A DNA stretch of 64,000 bases from contig CM066989.1 in assembly GCA_033977485.1 (NCBI GenBank), forward strand, positions 33,767,095 to 33,831,094, written 5' to 3'. The DNA comes from Hydrangea macrophylla (taxonomy: Eukaryota; Streptophyta; Magnoliopsida; Cornales; Hydrangeaceae). Below, piece after piece: positions 1 through 10,850 of this stretch (position 1 is its first letter; every line of letters starts with the position of its first letter). A program made the translations under genes and the position numbers. The notes below the pieces were generated by a model. It made no database searches, had not been told where the DNA came from, and saw only the letters and a program-made list of their open reading frames with translations.

Positions 1-1379
1 TTAATTTTATTGAAAGAAACAATTTTCCGGTTTTATAAAAATTCAGTTTGAGTTAAAAGAATTTATTTTCACTGTTTTGGAAATACAGATTTGAAATTCA
101 ACACAGGTATTGCCAAACTTTATAAAAATCGCATTTTGACCCTAAAAGTAATTTCAATTATGAGATCAGTCAAGAAATAAATCTTACACATAAGAATTGA
201 AATTTAAATAAAGGCAGACAATGTATATTTAATTTTAAATATGACAATGCAAGAAAATGCAGGTTATTACAGATATATATATATAGGAATATCATTGGGA
301 GTATCTAGAGCTAGTTTTGCGAAGGACGTTGGGATTTCTAGGTTTATTTGGGACTTATTCGTGAGGTGAGTGTCCTAATCCCAAAATTGGATATTTAATG
401 TCTTTCAATTGTTATTAAATGCATAGAATGCTTAATTTATGATTAAGTAGAAAAGCATGTGATAATTTATTATTTAACATGTCTAAAATGTTAAAATTGC
501 CATGTTGACATGTTGAGTTGCTTATGTGCTTATTTAGGTCAAAGTGTGTTAATTGATAATCACCATTATTTAGCCCGTATATAAGGGACGCTCATTCCTC
601 AGAGAAAAGGAGGATGATGATGAAGGTCTCAGAGAAAAGGGGACGGTGGTGACGACCACAACGAATTGACTACGGTCACATGAGAGTGTGTGATATCGCT
701 TTTAAAGCGACGACAAAGTGAGAATGGTCCAGAATCAGGGATCCCATACGATGGTAATTGATTACTTGACATGCCTGCGACCATATATTGATATGAATAT
801 TTAATTGGTGTTATGAATCATTAAATACTCCAACTGCATGATTAGCACCACGTACTCACTAAGCAAAAGCTTAATCAATTTTTGTGGCTAATGACCACGC
901 AGGTTCGGACGAACATCACAGTAAGAAGCGCTGAATTTTGGGGGTTCTATGATGGCTCGAGATGATTGTTTTTTTTATGTAATATGTTTATATGTAAATG
1001 AGTTTAGATGAGTAGTTATATTCCTAGTGTTTGAATTTTGGAGATAAGTTTATGTTTTAGTTTTTATTACATCCTTGTAATATAAATTGTGGATTGAAGT
1101 TTTTAAAGTAATTTTCAAGTGTTTTGGGTGATATTTTGGTATTTTAATTCTTGTTTAACAGGGGGAAATGGTGCTGTAATAGGGGAAACTCTGTCCAAGT
1201 ACAATTCAATGATTTTAAAACTTTATTTTATTTCTTTTTATTATTTTATTTGATAAAAAGCTATTTTATCCCTGGTATCTCACTTTAAAATGTTATTTTC
1301 GGAACGTTAAAAATGATTGTTTAGTTTGTTGACTTTGTTACACGTGTCCTAGCCCGTGGGGGCGAGTTGGGGTGTGACA
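1..1379 (+). mobile_element. Partial long LTR, right end only, probably Ty3/gypsy
   Basis: No coding sequence is seen. The segment ends at 1379 with GGGGTGTGACA, which resembles the 3' ends of the two other long LTRs in this window (GGGGCTGACA and GGGGCATGACA, read on their own strands). A TATA-like CGTATATAAGGG at about 570-582 points to transcription on the + strand. The left end lies outside the window, so length and target-site duplication cannot be checked. No primer-binding site follows, so it is a 3' or solo LTR. Assignment to a chromovirus-like Ty3/gypsy lineage is inference from LTR length and ends. Confidence 0.5.
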
Positions 1380-1563
1380 TATAGTGTGCTCCAAACTCAT
1401 CTGGAACGAACAACGGTGGTGCCATACTACATGAAAAGGGACTATCTTAAGTCAGAACTAATCTTAATACTCATCTATAGAATCTCAAGGTTCTTGGACC
1501 AGATGGTGTGGAACAACCTGTGAGCGAAAAGGCATAAAACCTAGGCTCTGAGACCAAAAATCC
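1380..1563 (-). mobile_element. Leader fragment with tRNA-Met-like primer-binding site
   Basis: On the minus strand, directly inside the LTR that ends at 1564, the sequence at 1557-1543 reads TTGGTCTCAGAGCCT. This is one base away from the common plant initiator-tRNA-Met primer-binding core TGGTATCAGAGC. It marks the neighbouring LTR as the 5' LTR of a minus-strand element whose body is cut off after about 180 bp, where the other LTR begins. No coding sequence is recognisable. Confidence 0.5.
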
Positions 1564-2271
1564 TGTCAGCCCCGGAACGACAAAAATAGAGAAAAATAAA
1601 TTTCCTTTTTGGGTCCAAAGGCAGCGACTGGTGAAGTCACATGATTGTCCACACCACGCAGTACTAAGCAACAATAAATAAAAGAGATAACAAGAATGAA
1701 ATCTAAATTTTGGTTAAAACATAACTTAATGTCAAAAGGTTACTAACTATACACATCAGAGTCTCAAATAAAAATAAAACACAGTGGAAGTACAATTGTC
1801 AAGGCAACATATGCCTGATTACAAAAGGTCTGAAAAGCAGTAAAGATAATTAAACTACAGTCTAGCCTAATCTTCAGTTGGCGTAGAGGTAGTTCTCGGC
1901 GTAGTAGTCCTCTTTTGCCTGACCTCCTTCAGGCTAGTCCTCGTAGGGGCATCGTCACTGGCATAGTAGTCCTCGCCTACAGGTCCTTCACCTGTATAGT
2001 CATGATCAGGGTGTGCTGGAACGTAGAAATGTCCAACGACATCAACGCCGTCATCTTAATGAAAGCTGAGTGAATTAGATACTAGCAGGGTATCAACTAT
2101 TGAATTTATTACTAGTTAAACACCATTAAATTCAGCGAGGGTAACTCCTTCAATCATTCTGATAATCCGATTAATAACGTCTTACTCATTTTAAGGCTGA
2201 TGATGCATTATGAAGAAGAACAGACTCGACAGTAGTTCACTCTTAAGGATACACCATTGCTCCGTCCACCG

Positions 2272-2585
2272 CTTTTAAGAACATATACACAGTCCCCCAC
2301 ATGTCATGGATACCACGTCAGTCCATCCCCATCTTTTAAGAACATATGCCCAGTTCACCACACTACAAGGATATAACGCTTTAAGCAACAGTACATCATT
2401 CTATGCCACGACTTAGCAACGTCTACCAGTGACACGGCCCACCACAGTCGTAGACACCTTCGTCAGTCTACCACTTTTAAGAATATATGATTAGATCATC
2501 TGGCTATCTTAGGGCAAATGGTCTGGTCCGCCGCAAGTCACAGACACCTTCGTCTGTCTAGCGCTTTTAAGAACATATGATCGAC
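2272..2585. repeat. Interspersed direct repeats with core CTTTTAAGAACATATG
   Basis: The core occurs near 2272, 2333, 2472 and 2574, each time after a short CCACC- or CTAGCG-like lead-in. Related pieces such as CAGACACCTTCGTC recur between them. They lie in the transcribed (R/U5) half of the LTR. The related LTR at 32147 has its own different repeat block in the same place (about 33030-33170, core CTCCAATAG). Confidence 0.6.
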
Positions 2586-2903
2586 CAAAGCCCGCCCACG
2601 CAAGATTCTCGAATCCTAACAAGCCTGCCTAAGTTCAACTCTAACATCGATACATGACAATCCCAATGTGGCTTGACTACTCTGAATGAAATGAATGATA
2701 ACTCCAAAGGATTCATGACTATAACATTATCTAACGTCACAACCATTATCCGTTAATCTCGTCGTTACTATGATCCTACGTCGCATTAACTTATTATCAC
2801 GCCTGTATTACAACAATATAACATGCTGGAGTACTGAACAGTAAATAAACAACTAAACTGTTATAATATAAACTAAACAAGAATATCAACATTTTGCAAC
2901 TGG

Positions 2904-3186
2904 CAATCGATTGGGATAGGGATCCATTTGATTGGTATAAAAACTAGTAACAATCGATTGGTAAAAGATCCAATCGATTGGATCACATGCCAATCAATTG
3001 CTAAAATTGGCAATCGATTGGTAAAAGTGGCAATCGATTGGTATCTAAATGATGGCAATCGATTGGGAAAAGTGGCAATCGATAGGTATCTAAATGATGG
3101 CAATCGATTGGAAAAAGTCGCAATCGATTGGTATCTAAATGATAGCAATCGATTGGGATCGATTGGGAAAAGTCCTAATCGATTGG
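2904..3186. repeat. Palindrome cluster, CAATCGATTG, transcribed half of LTR
   Basis: Nine exact copies of the 10-bp palindrome CAATCGATTG and about four near copies lie in 283 bp. Part is a tandem array of a roughly 45-bp unit in which the palindrome is followed alternately by GTATCTAAATGATGG and by GGAAAAGTGG-like spacers. It lies 0.5 kb downstream of the LTR TATA box, so an LTR transcript would contain it. Function is unknown. Confidence 0.85.
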
Positions 3187-3389
3187 GACTTCGTCTTCTT
3201 CACAATGAAGACTGTCCAATATAAAAATACGGGAATACATGATTTCAGCTTCTTCTATCCATTCAAACACGTCTTAACATCAATGTAGTTTTACCAAGTG
3301 AGTTTAAAACTCACCGTAGGGGTCTAGGGTGTGTTCGGTTGTGTGTATTTGAGCTTGGAAGCTCCAAAGGTGGCTCCTCTCTCTCTTTC

Positions 3390-3403
3390 CTCTGTCTTCT
3401 CTG

Positions 3404-3445
<42 letters not shown>

Positions 3446-3500
3446 TCTTCTTCTTCTCTTTTCTTCTTTCTTCTTCTTCTCCTGATCTTCCTCTTCTTCT
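3390..3500. repeat. TC and TCTTCT microsatellite
   Basis: A (TC)n run at about 3405-3442 is followed by TTC/TCT triplets to 3500. It would give a GA-rich untranslated leader on the minus-strand transcript. The arginine-glutamate repeats encoded in this stretch are low-complexity artefacts. Confidence 0.9.
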
Positions 3501-3643
3501 TCAATCCATCCGGGGTGTGCGTGTGAGTATATGAATATATATATATATGTGTGTATATATATAGGTGTGTATATATATAACACACAAACACTCCCTTTCA
3601 CTCTCTGTTTTCTGTAAACAGAAAATATGCCCAAAATGGGCTA

Positions 3644-3654
3644 GTATATATATA
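3644..3654 (-). promoter_or_regulatory. TATA-like box of the minus-strand LTR
   Basis: On the minus strand the sequence reads CCTATATATATACTAG. It lies about 60 bp downstream of the palindrome cluster at 3715-3828 and upstream of the GA-rich leader, which is the expected place for an LTR promoter. The start site itself is not visible. Confidence 0.45.
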
Positions 3655-3714
3655 GGATTAAGTGTTCACGTGGCCTTTCCCTAGCTAAGGCAAGAGAATC
3701 TGCCCAACTGCTAC

Positions 3715-3828
3715 CAATCGATTGACATAAATGGCAATCGATGGTATTAGGTATAAATACTACAATCGATTGGTAAAAGTGGTAATCGATTGGTATTGGC
3801 AATCGATTGGTAACTTGCCAATCGATTG
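3715..3828. repeat. Palindrome cluster, CAATCGATTG, upstream of LTR TATA box
   Basis: Four exact CAATCGATTG copies and two partial ones lie in 114 bp, with spacers such as GTAAAAGTGG that also occur in the downstream cluster. The cluster lies in U3, about 60 bp upstream of the TATA-like box, where enhancer-type binding sites would be expected. Confidence 0.85.
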
Positions 3829-3932
3829 ATATCCAAATTATACCAAAGGCAAGGGAAAACTCATACAAATATTACAAAGAAGCATACAAGATCTTATTAA
3901 TATAATATATTACAAAAATACAGGATATTACA

Positions 3933-4503
3933 ATTTCTGCCGGAACGGATCGGAAACATCCTTTTCGGAAAAATTCTGAAATTTTCGGAAGCCAAAAATG
4001 CATTCCGAATTCCGTTCCGAAATTTCAGAAATTCCAAAATTATTTTCGATTCTAAAATTTCAGAATTTTCGGAATTTCATTAGATTCGGAAATTTTCAGA
4101 ATATTCGGAATTCAAGCTTAATGGGATTTCACTTGAGACTTGTAGGCTTTTTATAGAAGCACATCACATACCCTCTTTTATGTTTTTTCGATGTGAGATG
4201 AACACAATTTTCGGAATATTTCGAAGTATTTTTGAAAAAGTTTCAGAAAATACAATTTCGGAATATGTTCGGAAAATTTTCGGAAAATTTTGGAATATTT
4301 TCGGAAAATGAAATTCCAGAATATTTTCAAAAAAATTTCGGAATTTTTAGAATTCTAAAAACAATTCTGATTCCGATCCGATTTTTTTCGGAATTTTCAT
4401 AATTCAGAAATTCAGAATTCGGATTGCATATTTAGTTGTCAAAATCAGAATTTTTCGGATCAAAATCGGTCGGAATCGGAATTCCCGTTCCAAATGACCC
4501 CTA
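3933..4503. mobile_element. Truncated hAT-like MITE made of TTCGGAA repeats
   Basis: The segment is dominated by degenerate TTCGGAA / TTCCGAA and GGAATTTTC units, self-complementary at many scales. Its right end, CCGTTCCAAATGACCCCTA at 4503, has the CCCTA ending typical of hAT termini. Just beyond it begins sequence shared with the second copy of the upstream region at 21040, where this insertion is absent. The left inverted terminus appears to be lost at the junction with the LTR at 3932, so the element is partial. No ORF is seen. Confidence 0.5.
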
Positions 4504-4856
4504 TACCCAACATTAGTTTCCAATCAACAATAAACGTACATAAATTGTATATCAGTTTCAAAACTTGATAGACTTGATTTAGTTTGTTAATACTGAATAG
4601 ACTTTTGGTTAGTTGACTTATACTTAGTAGACTTTTTTAGTTTGTTAATCATTTCTTCTTATCTTATCTAACCTCATGTTTCCACTAATAAATTAAAATA
4701 TCCAAGCTAACCAAACAAATCTTATATATAAACCATGTGCAGATTACAATACTGGAAAGAGGACTCAATACTTGGGTAAAAAAGCCACTTATGAAGCCAG
4801 CACATCATAGAGATGCTTCTGGTAATTGATATTAGCTCCAAAGTCCAACCCACATC

Positions 4857-5765
4857 TAGGGATGTAAAAAAAGTCCGGCCCGACGGGCAGCCCGAAAAAA
4901 TGGGCCTTAAGCCCGGCCCAAGTCCGATGTAGGGCCAGCCCGGCTCTAGGCCCTTACATCCCTGGGTAGGGCCTAGGCCTATCTCTTGAAGCCCGAGCCC
5001 GGCCCGAAGGCCGACCCGGTTAAGCCCGACCCGAAGCCCAGCCCGAGGCCCGGCCCAATCAAGCCCATAAGCTTTCCAACAATTCATATAATCAAAATTG
5101 CAAGTGACAAAATTTATAGTATTGCCAGCTTGCGAGTAAATTGAGTAATGCTATGCTTCCAAAATTTTGTATCTCAAATGATTCCTAAAAATATGTGATA
5201 ATGAGCCTACTTTGATTGGACGCTGTCGAAGTGGTCCTACTATTATTGAAGATGGGCCCATTACCACTTATGTTTGGGAACCATTTAAGAAAAGAAGCAT
5301 AGTATTACTCGAATAATTTAAGGATATAATACAATTATACATAGGAGTAATATCAAATTTGGGGCGTAATCATTTTTATTTTTAATTTCTTTTAATAAAA
5401 GATAGTGATTTTTATTTTATTTATTTAATTAAACTCTAACCCTTTATATATTCCGTTACTTTGTCACTTGTTTACATATTTATAATGTCTTTATATATCT
5501 TATAGGAATAATAAATAAATAAATAAATAAAAAAGACAACTTAAGCCCAGCCCTGCACGGCCCGAGGCCTTAAGCCAGCCCTAGGCCTTAAGCCCGGCCC
5601 AAGGCCCTAGGCCCTCGGGTAGGGCCTAGAGCATGAACCCTCTAGCCCGGCCCAAGCACGGTCAGGCCCGAAAGAGAGAAGGAGCCCGTGGGCCAAAGCC
5701 CAAGCCCGCCCAAGCCCGATCAATGTAGGGTCGGACCGGGCCGATGGGCCATTTTTACATCCCTA
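4857..5765. mobile_element. Non-autonomous hAT-type element with GGCCC-rich ends
   Basis: The 909-bp element has terminal inverted repeats beginning TAGGGATGTAAAAA and continuing imperfectly. It is flanked by a perfect 8-bp duplication CCCACATC (4849-4856 and 5766-5773), the hallmark of hAT transposons. The empty site is visible in the duplicate segment near 21389. Both ends are built from degenerate GCCCGGCCC and TTAAGCCC units; the centre is AT-rich. It encodes no transposase, and the glycine-leucine-rich open frame across its left half is a repeat artefact. Confidence 0.88.
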
Positions 5766-5902
5766 CCCACATCACAACTAAACATTAGAACTTTCAGTAT
5801 TGTACTAGAAGAATTTTTAGTTTACAACTTTTCAATTAAGTTAATGCCACTTAATCAACATATAACCAAGTCACCAAAATCTTCAATTAGCTAATGTACT
5901 TA

Positions 5903-6187
5903 GGTTTAGTTTGGCCCTTACGTGGCTTTTTAAAAGTAGCTTATGAAATTTATTATCAAGTTGTTTGATAATTTTATACAAGTGACACATTACTCTTCAA
6001 ATAAATATCTTGAAACTAAAAAATAACCTTGAACTTTTAAAAGCTCCATTCTAGAGCTTTTACAAGCTACCCCCAAAAAAGCCCTAAGTTCAATTTTTGT
6101 AAATCTCATAAACTAGTTACCAAATGAATTAATATGAAATTGTGCTTTAAAAAAAGGAGAAGCACCAACATAGGGGCAAACTAAGCC
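5903..6187. mobile_element. Harbinger-like MITE (285 bp)
   Basis: The ends are inverted: GGTTTAGTTTGGCCCTTACG on the left, and on the right the complement of GGCTTAGTTTGCCCCTATG. It is absent from the homologous position in copy 2 (about 21526). The left flank is TTA and the right flank TGA, an imperfect version of the 3-bp duplication of PIF/Harbinger elements. No coding capacity. Confidence 0.65.
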
Positions 6188-6606
6188 TGAATCCCTTAAT
6201 CATATTCCATTCACGGAGTTCTAACTACCTGCCTTATAAAGTTGTACATTTGTGGTTTTCATTAATTAGCCTCTACAACCCCTGCCTATCATTCAATCTA
6301 GCAATCAATAACTTAACCATCCCCATTTTTTCCTTCAGGTAACAAAATGATAAAATTGTACATTTGATTGCTTAAAAGAATCAAATTCACTTCAATTCCT
6401 TCAAATTCTCAAAGCTTGGGTATTAGCTTCCCTTTCCTGAAAAAAAAAATAATTAAGGCGTGTTTGTTAACTTTCATTTTCAAAGTATTTCTGTGTCTTA
6501 AAATCAATAGTACTCATTTGAGACAAAGAAAAAGATAAAGAGAAGCACTATCAAGAGATGAAGAAAATGACATTCTCACCATGACCACTTGGTTCTGATC
6601 ATAAAA

Positions 6607-8011
6607 CCTAACATTAGGGGCATTTGTCTATGCTTGGGTGTTTCAACTCTTTATGTAACTTCAAATTTATGGGTAATATTTGGGACACATTCAAAACCTA
6701 CACAACCTTAGACACACTCTAAGGTGGACTAATTAATAGGAAGAGAGAAAGAGATTGTGGGAGCCACCAAAGTGATGTGAGTAAAGTGTGTACTTGAATG
6801 TGCGTTTTGAGTGTGTCCATAGCATTGTCCCAAATTTATTAATGAAAAATTCTGATTTACCGTTCAAAAAAGTTAGCAAAAACTATCCAAAAAAACAAAA
6901 ATAAAGTAAAATAAAACGTAGTGAGATAGCTCCAGTCCAAAAAAGGGTAATAAAGAACGTTTTTCTTTTCTTTTGTAATAAAAAAACCGGTATCAAATCA
7001 AATGTAAACGAAAAGCGCAATGATTATATAAATATAAAAAAGTAGTAGTTGTGGAGCACTTTTTTAACAATACTCCGTGAGGCTTCAAAATTTAAAGCAT
7101 GCCAAGAAGACTTAAAACGTTGTCAGTCTTCCTTTTCAAGATAGATATTTATTTTGTCAATAAAAGAGGGCTCTCTTCTTTTTGATTTAACAAAAAAAAA
7201 AAACATGATCAAATCCAAAAAAGTGCTGATGAAGCCAGAGAAAGTAGTGCCAAATGATGTAGAAGAAGTTATGTTGAGCAAAAAAAAAAATGTAGAAGAA
7301 GTTCAAAAACTAATCAGAAATATTCTAACTGGTAGGCCTACTACACTAGGCTTATTCGCACCACCATTCGAGTGTGACTATTTTTCTAGGAAAAAAAAAA
7401 CAAGAAATTGTTGAAAATGTCTGAAATTTTGATGCAACTTGGGGCTTATTTTTATCGTTTATGGGAGTGTATGTGTGTGTGTGTTTTTTTTTTACTAGAA
7501 CTTATTTTATTTTTTTGTTATAGTTTTCCTTCATAGTTCAATTCCTTCTTGTTTTCCTTCATTGTTATACCATTAAAAATTAAAATTTTCTAACAATTGT
7601 TTTTGTTCTTTTGTACACATGAGTCATTTCCATTAGTCTGGACCACACAATAATTTATCCTTGTCCAGGTCAATTTCTCTTTGTATGGTTACGTATTTAA
7701 TCTTTTATAATCAAATATCAAAAGTTTTGTAAAATCTTATGAGTAAAGCTGTAAATCTTATTCACATATTTTAGAAATCATAATATTTGTAAGTACATTT
7801 TTTTTTACCTGCATTTAGTAGACTCTAGCAAAAAAAAAAAGTAGACACCTTAACTGCTCTTCTAACAATCTCCGAAATTTTTAGATCGGACGAGAATACA
7901 GAGATATTAGAGAAAGAAAACAGCAAAAAAATTAAACACTTTTAGTGCCCTTCACAGATCTTCATAATTTTTGTATGTTTTGGTCAATGAAGATCATCCC
8001 TATTTATGAAC
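6607..8011. other. Intergenic, AT-rich, nothing recognised
   Basis: No homology to gene exons and no repeat boundary could be supported here. An open frame at 7154-7414 is lysine-rich and arises from poly(A)-rich sequence. Its codon pattern and surroundings give no reason to call it a gene. Confidence 0.6.
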
Positions 8012-8619
8012 TGATACGTACAAAAATATTTCACCTATGAGAGCAAAGCTCTGCGACCACATCAGAGAACACCAGGTTATTGAGGGAAGGATCGTGTCTT
8101 TTCCAGGGAAGAAGGCCAAGAATACCCCGACCGGTATGTCAGGTCCTACTGGTCTTAACCCGTGGGTCGGGAATGCCGCCCAAGCACGGCTCATCACCGG
8201 CACAGCTTACCCAAGCTCCAAGATGTGATCTAGAACCTTCTAGACCATTTTTTAGCCTAGCTAGAAGACTAATGGAGTATATGGATAGTTTCCTAATTCA
8301 ATTAGGGAACTCACATGATTTATGTCAATCAAACCTAATCAGATTGCATTGCCTTATCTATGTAGTTTTCGAACAAGAGACCTTATGCGAGGATGGTTCA
8401 TAATTTATGCAATATATGCAACACCCTTATTCCGCCTGCCCGGTCGACCTCTGGTAGTTCTAGTCTCTAGTTGGTTCACCAAAGCTCACCGACCACTTTA
8501 CAGTACAGTGAGAATGCTCAGACACACTCATGGACGTAGGTCTCTTAATTAACAGGGCTAAATCACATACAAATCTTTTCTTCTTCTGTTTTCTTACATT
8601 ATCCCAAAAATATGCATCA
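8012..8619 (+). mobile_element. 5' LTR of a decayed Tat-type Ty3/gypsy element
   Basis: It starts TGATACGTACAAAAATATT and ends GCATCA just before a PBS-like site. It matches 19541-20523 along its whole length once the 346-bp insertion in that copy is removed. Both copies share the block CCGACCGGTATGTCAGGTCC and end in CATTATCCCAAAAATAT. Divergence between the copies is high, so the insertion is old. The open frames at 8037-8552 belong to the LTR and are not genes. Confidence 0.8.
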
Positions 8620-8622
8620 TCA

Positions 8623-8645
8623 GTTTGCCGTCGTCTGTGAAAAAT
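8623..8645 (+). other. Primer-binding site of the decayed Tat element
   Basis: The site reads TTTGCCGTCGTCTGTGAAAA. The better preserved second copy at 20528 reads TTTGGCACCGTTTGTGGGAAA. Both follow the LTR end after three bases, the usual position. Such TTTGGCGCCGTCTGTGGGAA-like sites are typical of this plant lineage. I do not assign the tRNA. Confidence 0.6.
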
Positions 8646-8682
8646 GACAATTTTCTATAAACAAATCTCTTGACTGGCCACC

Positions 8683-10790
8683 ATGTCTCCCTGTAAGAAT
8701 AAGAAAATTGCTCAGCAAACTGACCAGGTGGATCCACGAGCCCCTACGCCTGTACCAACTGCTATGACCCCTGAACAAATAACTGCCACTCTCGCGCAAC
8801 TCTTGGAGGGCCACCGTCAAACCCAATAGCAGATTGAAGTCCTACTGGCCCAAAAAAATCATCCCCTACAGGTCGGGTTATGGCCGGGAACAACAAGCGT
8901 GGTCGGGACTCGATTCGGACACGACAACACACCAGGGCCGATCCGAGCCGTATCACAGATGCCCGAGAGATCATTAATGATAGGTGTGCCACCAGGGGAG
9001 AAAGACAGAGCACAAGACCCGGGAATCAGGCCGAGACCATTTAGTTATGTACCAAGATGATCTCATGCACACAATCAACTAGAGTCATAGCCGAGTCTTA
9101 TCTCAGAAGGCAGCGCACCATGAGCATGAAGCTTCTTCTACTGACCGACGTATCGGCCAGTTACCGGTTGGGTGGATGATTTGGAGAAATAGATTAGCGG
9201 AATGGCCAATAAGCTGGGCCAGAACTCTATTCAAGATCAAGTAAACACCGAAATCAAGTCGTTGTTCTCTAGCCAAATCACAAGGTTTGACATCACTCGC
9301 AATTTAAACAACCTCATCTAGATTCATATAACAACTCAGGAAGTCAAGTTGACCATGTCCGCACCTATAAGGCCCAGATGGCCCTTGCAACCAACTCCGA
9401 TGAGCTATACTGCCTAGCCTTTCCCAGCACTTTAAAAGGCCTAGCTGCATAGTAGTTTCATTCCCTGAAACTTGATCGATCAATGATTTCAAAGAGCTCA
9501 ACAAGCAGTTCATCAGCCAGTCGATAGGCATGCTCGATCGACAGCAACCTGACACCCAATTTATTACTATCAGGCAACGAAAAGGGGAGTCTCTGGAGGA
9601 TTTCATTGACCGGTTCAACCAACAAAAGCTCTAAGTCTATGAACTGAACGAAACATTCTCCATCACAGCCTTCTGCTCGAGAGTTCTGAACTCCAAGGTC
9701 ACCGCATTGTTTCACAAAAAATGACCGACCACACTGGTTGAACTCTCAGAGAGGGTTACATAGACACCGAGGAGTTTTGAAGTCTAAAAGCTTAGGCTTC
9801 GTAGACGACGAATCGACTAAAGCCAAGAGTAAGCACGAAGGCACTGAGAAGGGGCCAAGGAAGAAGCAAAGGCAGGATCAACCAAAGAGGGGTTGGGATC
9901 AAGCCCCAATGGCCTTCACCCCGCTGACCCGGCCTATTCAAGAAGTGATGGCCGCTGCCGAAGCCCAGAGCTTCGTCTGAGAAACAGAATCGGGATAAGT
10001 ATTGTTGATACCATAAGGACCACAATTATTATACTAAGGATTTCTTCACGTTAAAAATTGCCATTAAAAAGCTCATAGAGAAGGGTTATCTTGTCGAGTT
10101 TATCACTAACAACAGACAACCGCGGCAAGACGCCCAACCTCCTGAGCTGCAGCAGCCTCTCGGTAACATCAATGTGGCCTCTGGAGGAACATCGGGTGGA
10201 GGAGACTCACAGTCAGCTAGAAAGAGGTATACCCGGGCATCCCGAGTGGATGTCGCGTGCATCCAGCCCCTAATCCATCCACCAACCTATACCCTTACGT
10301 TCTCATCTAATGATATCCAGGGCATATACTACCCTCATGATGATCCCGTAGTAGTGACACTCACAATCACTAATTACGTGGTCAAATGAGTGTTAGTGGA
10401 CACCGGATGCTCCATAGATAGACTTTTTGCCTCGGCGTTCGACCAACTCAGAATCTCAAGAGATAGACTCCGACCAATGGCAACCCCTCTAGTAGGGTTT
10501 AATGGGTCAGTACACAGCCGCTCGACATGATCAAGCTACCAATGCTAATGGGGACTCATCCACAACAAGTTTCCAAGCTAGTCAGCTTTGTGGTTGTAGA
10601 AGCCCCCTCAGCATACAATGCAATTCTCAGGAGGCCGACCCTTAATTGGGCCAAGGCGATCGTGTCAACCTACAGCTTGGTTATCAAATTTATAACCCCA
10701 CAAGGAGCATGGACATCAAACTATCGCTCAGAATTGTTATGTTATCTTCTTACGCAAAGGCGTGGTACCAGAGACCCTGAATATTGAAAA
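8683..10790 (+). pseudogene. gag-protease region of the decayed Tat element
   Basis: Reading starts at an ATG in a good place after the PBS (8683), but an in-frame TAG occurs after about 48 codons, and more stops and frameshifts follow. Recognisable parts are a gag core around 9540-9720 (QRKGESLEDFIDRFNQ-like), a degenerate gag zinc-knuckle-like segment near 10003-10090 (KYC, YHKDH), and an aspartic protease with VLVDTGCS near 10393, preceded by an in-frame stop. The protein would form the particle and mature the polyprotein, but the reading frame is broken at several points. Confidence 0.8.
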
Positions 10791-10850
10791 GATAGACTTG
10801 AGGGAGGAAAAATACAGGGTAAGCTCGGTCGAGGAGCTCAAAAAATAATT

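Larger units (their letters stand above)
1564..3932 (-). mobile_element. Long LTR (about 2.4 kb), Ty3/gypsy type, minus strand
   Basis: On the minus strand the LTR starts with TGTAATATCC at 3932 and ends with GGGGCTGACA at 1564, followed by the PBS-like site. In transcription order it holds a palindrome cluster (3828-3715), a TATA-like box (about 3650), a GA-rich leader (3500-3390), a second palindrome cluster (3186-2904), and direct repeats (2580-2272). The layout matches the solo LTR at 32147-39223 in order and in short shared blocks (for example the conserved leader stretch near 3290 and 38595), though the two are clearly diverged. The low-complexity open frames around 3304-3634 are not genes. 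Confidence 0.65.
4504..6606 (+). repeat. Duplicated reductase upstream region, copy 1 (interrupted)
   Basis: Apart from two insertions (4857-5773 and 5903-6187), this segment is clearly homologous to 21040-21941, the region upstream of the alkenal reductase gene. Shared landmarks include the start TACCCAACATTAGTTTCC, the block TTTTTTCCTTCAGGTAAC, and the end GGTTCTGATCATAAAA. Unlike copy 2, no reductase exon follows. It is either the relic of a tandem gene duplication or a copied promoter segment. Confidence 0.75.

Noticed and set aside
2904..3186. Spaced short repeats that look like a CRISPR array
   Set aside because: The repeat is only a 10-bp palindrome, spacers are short and repeat among themselves, and the context is a plant LTR.
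3304..3634. Arg/Glu-rich and Ser/Leu-rich frames
   Set aside because: Translations of TC and TTC microsatellites; no protein evidence.
4722..5087. 121-codon Gly/Leu-rich frame
   Set aside because: Made by GGCCC repeats of the hAT-type MITE and crosses its boundary.
7154..7414. Lysine-rich 86-codon frame
   Set aside because: Arises from A-rich sequence, no similarity, no promoter or exon context.
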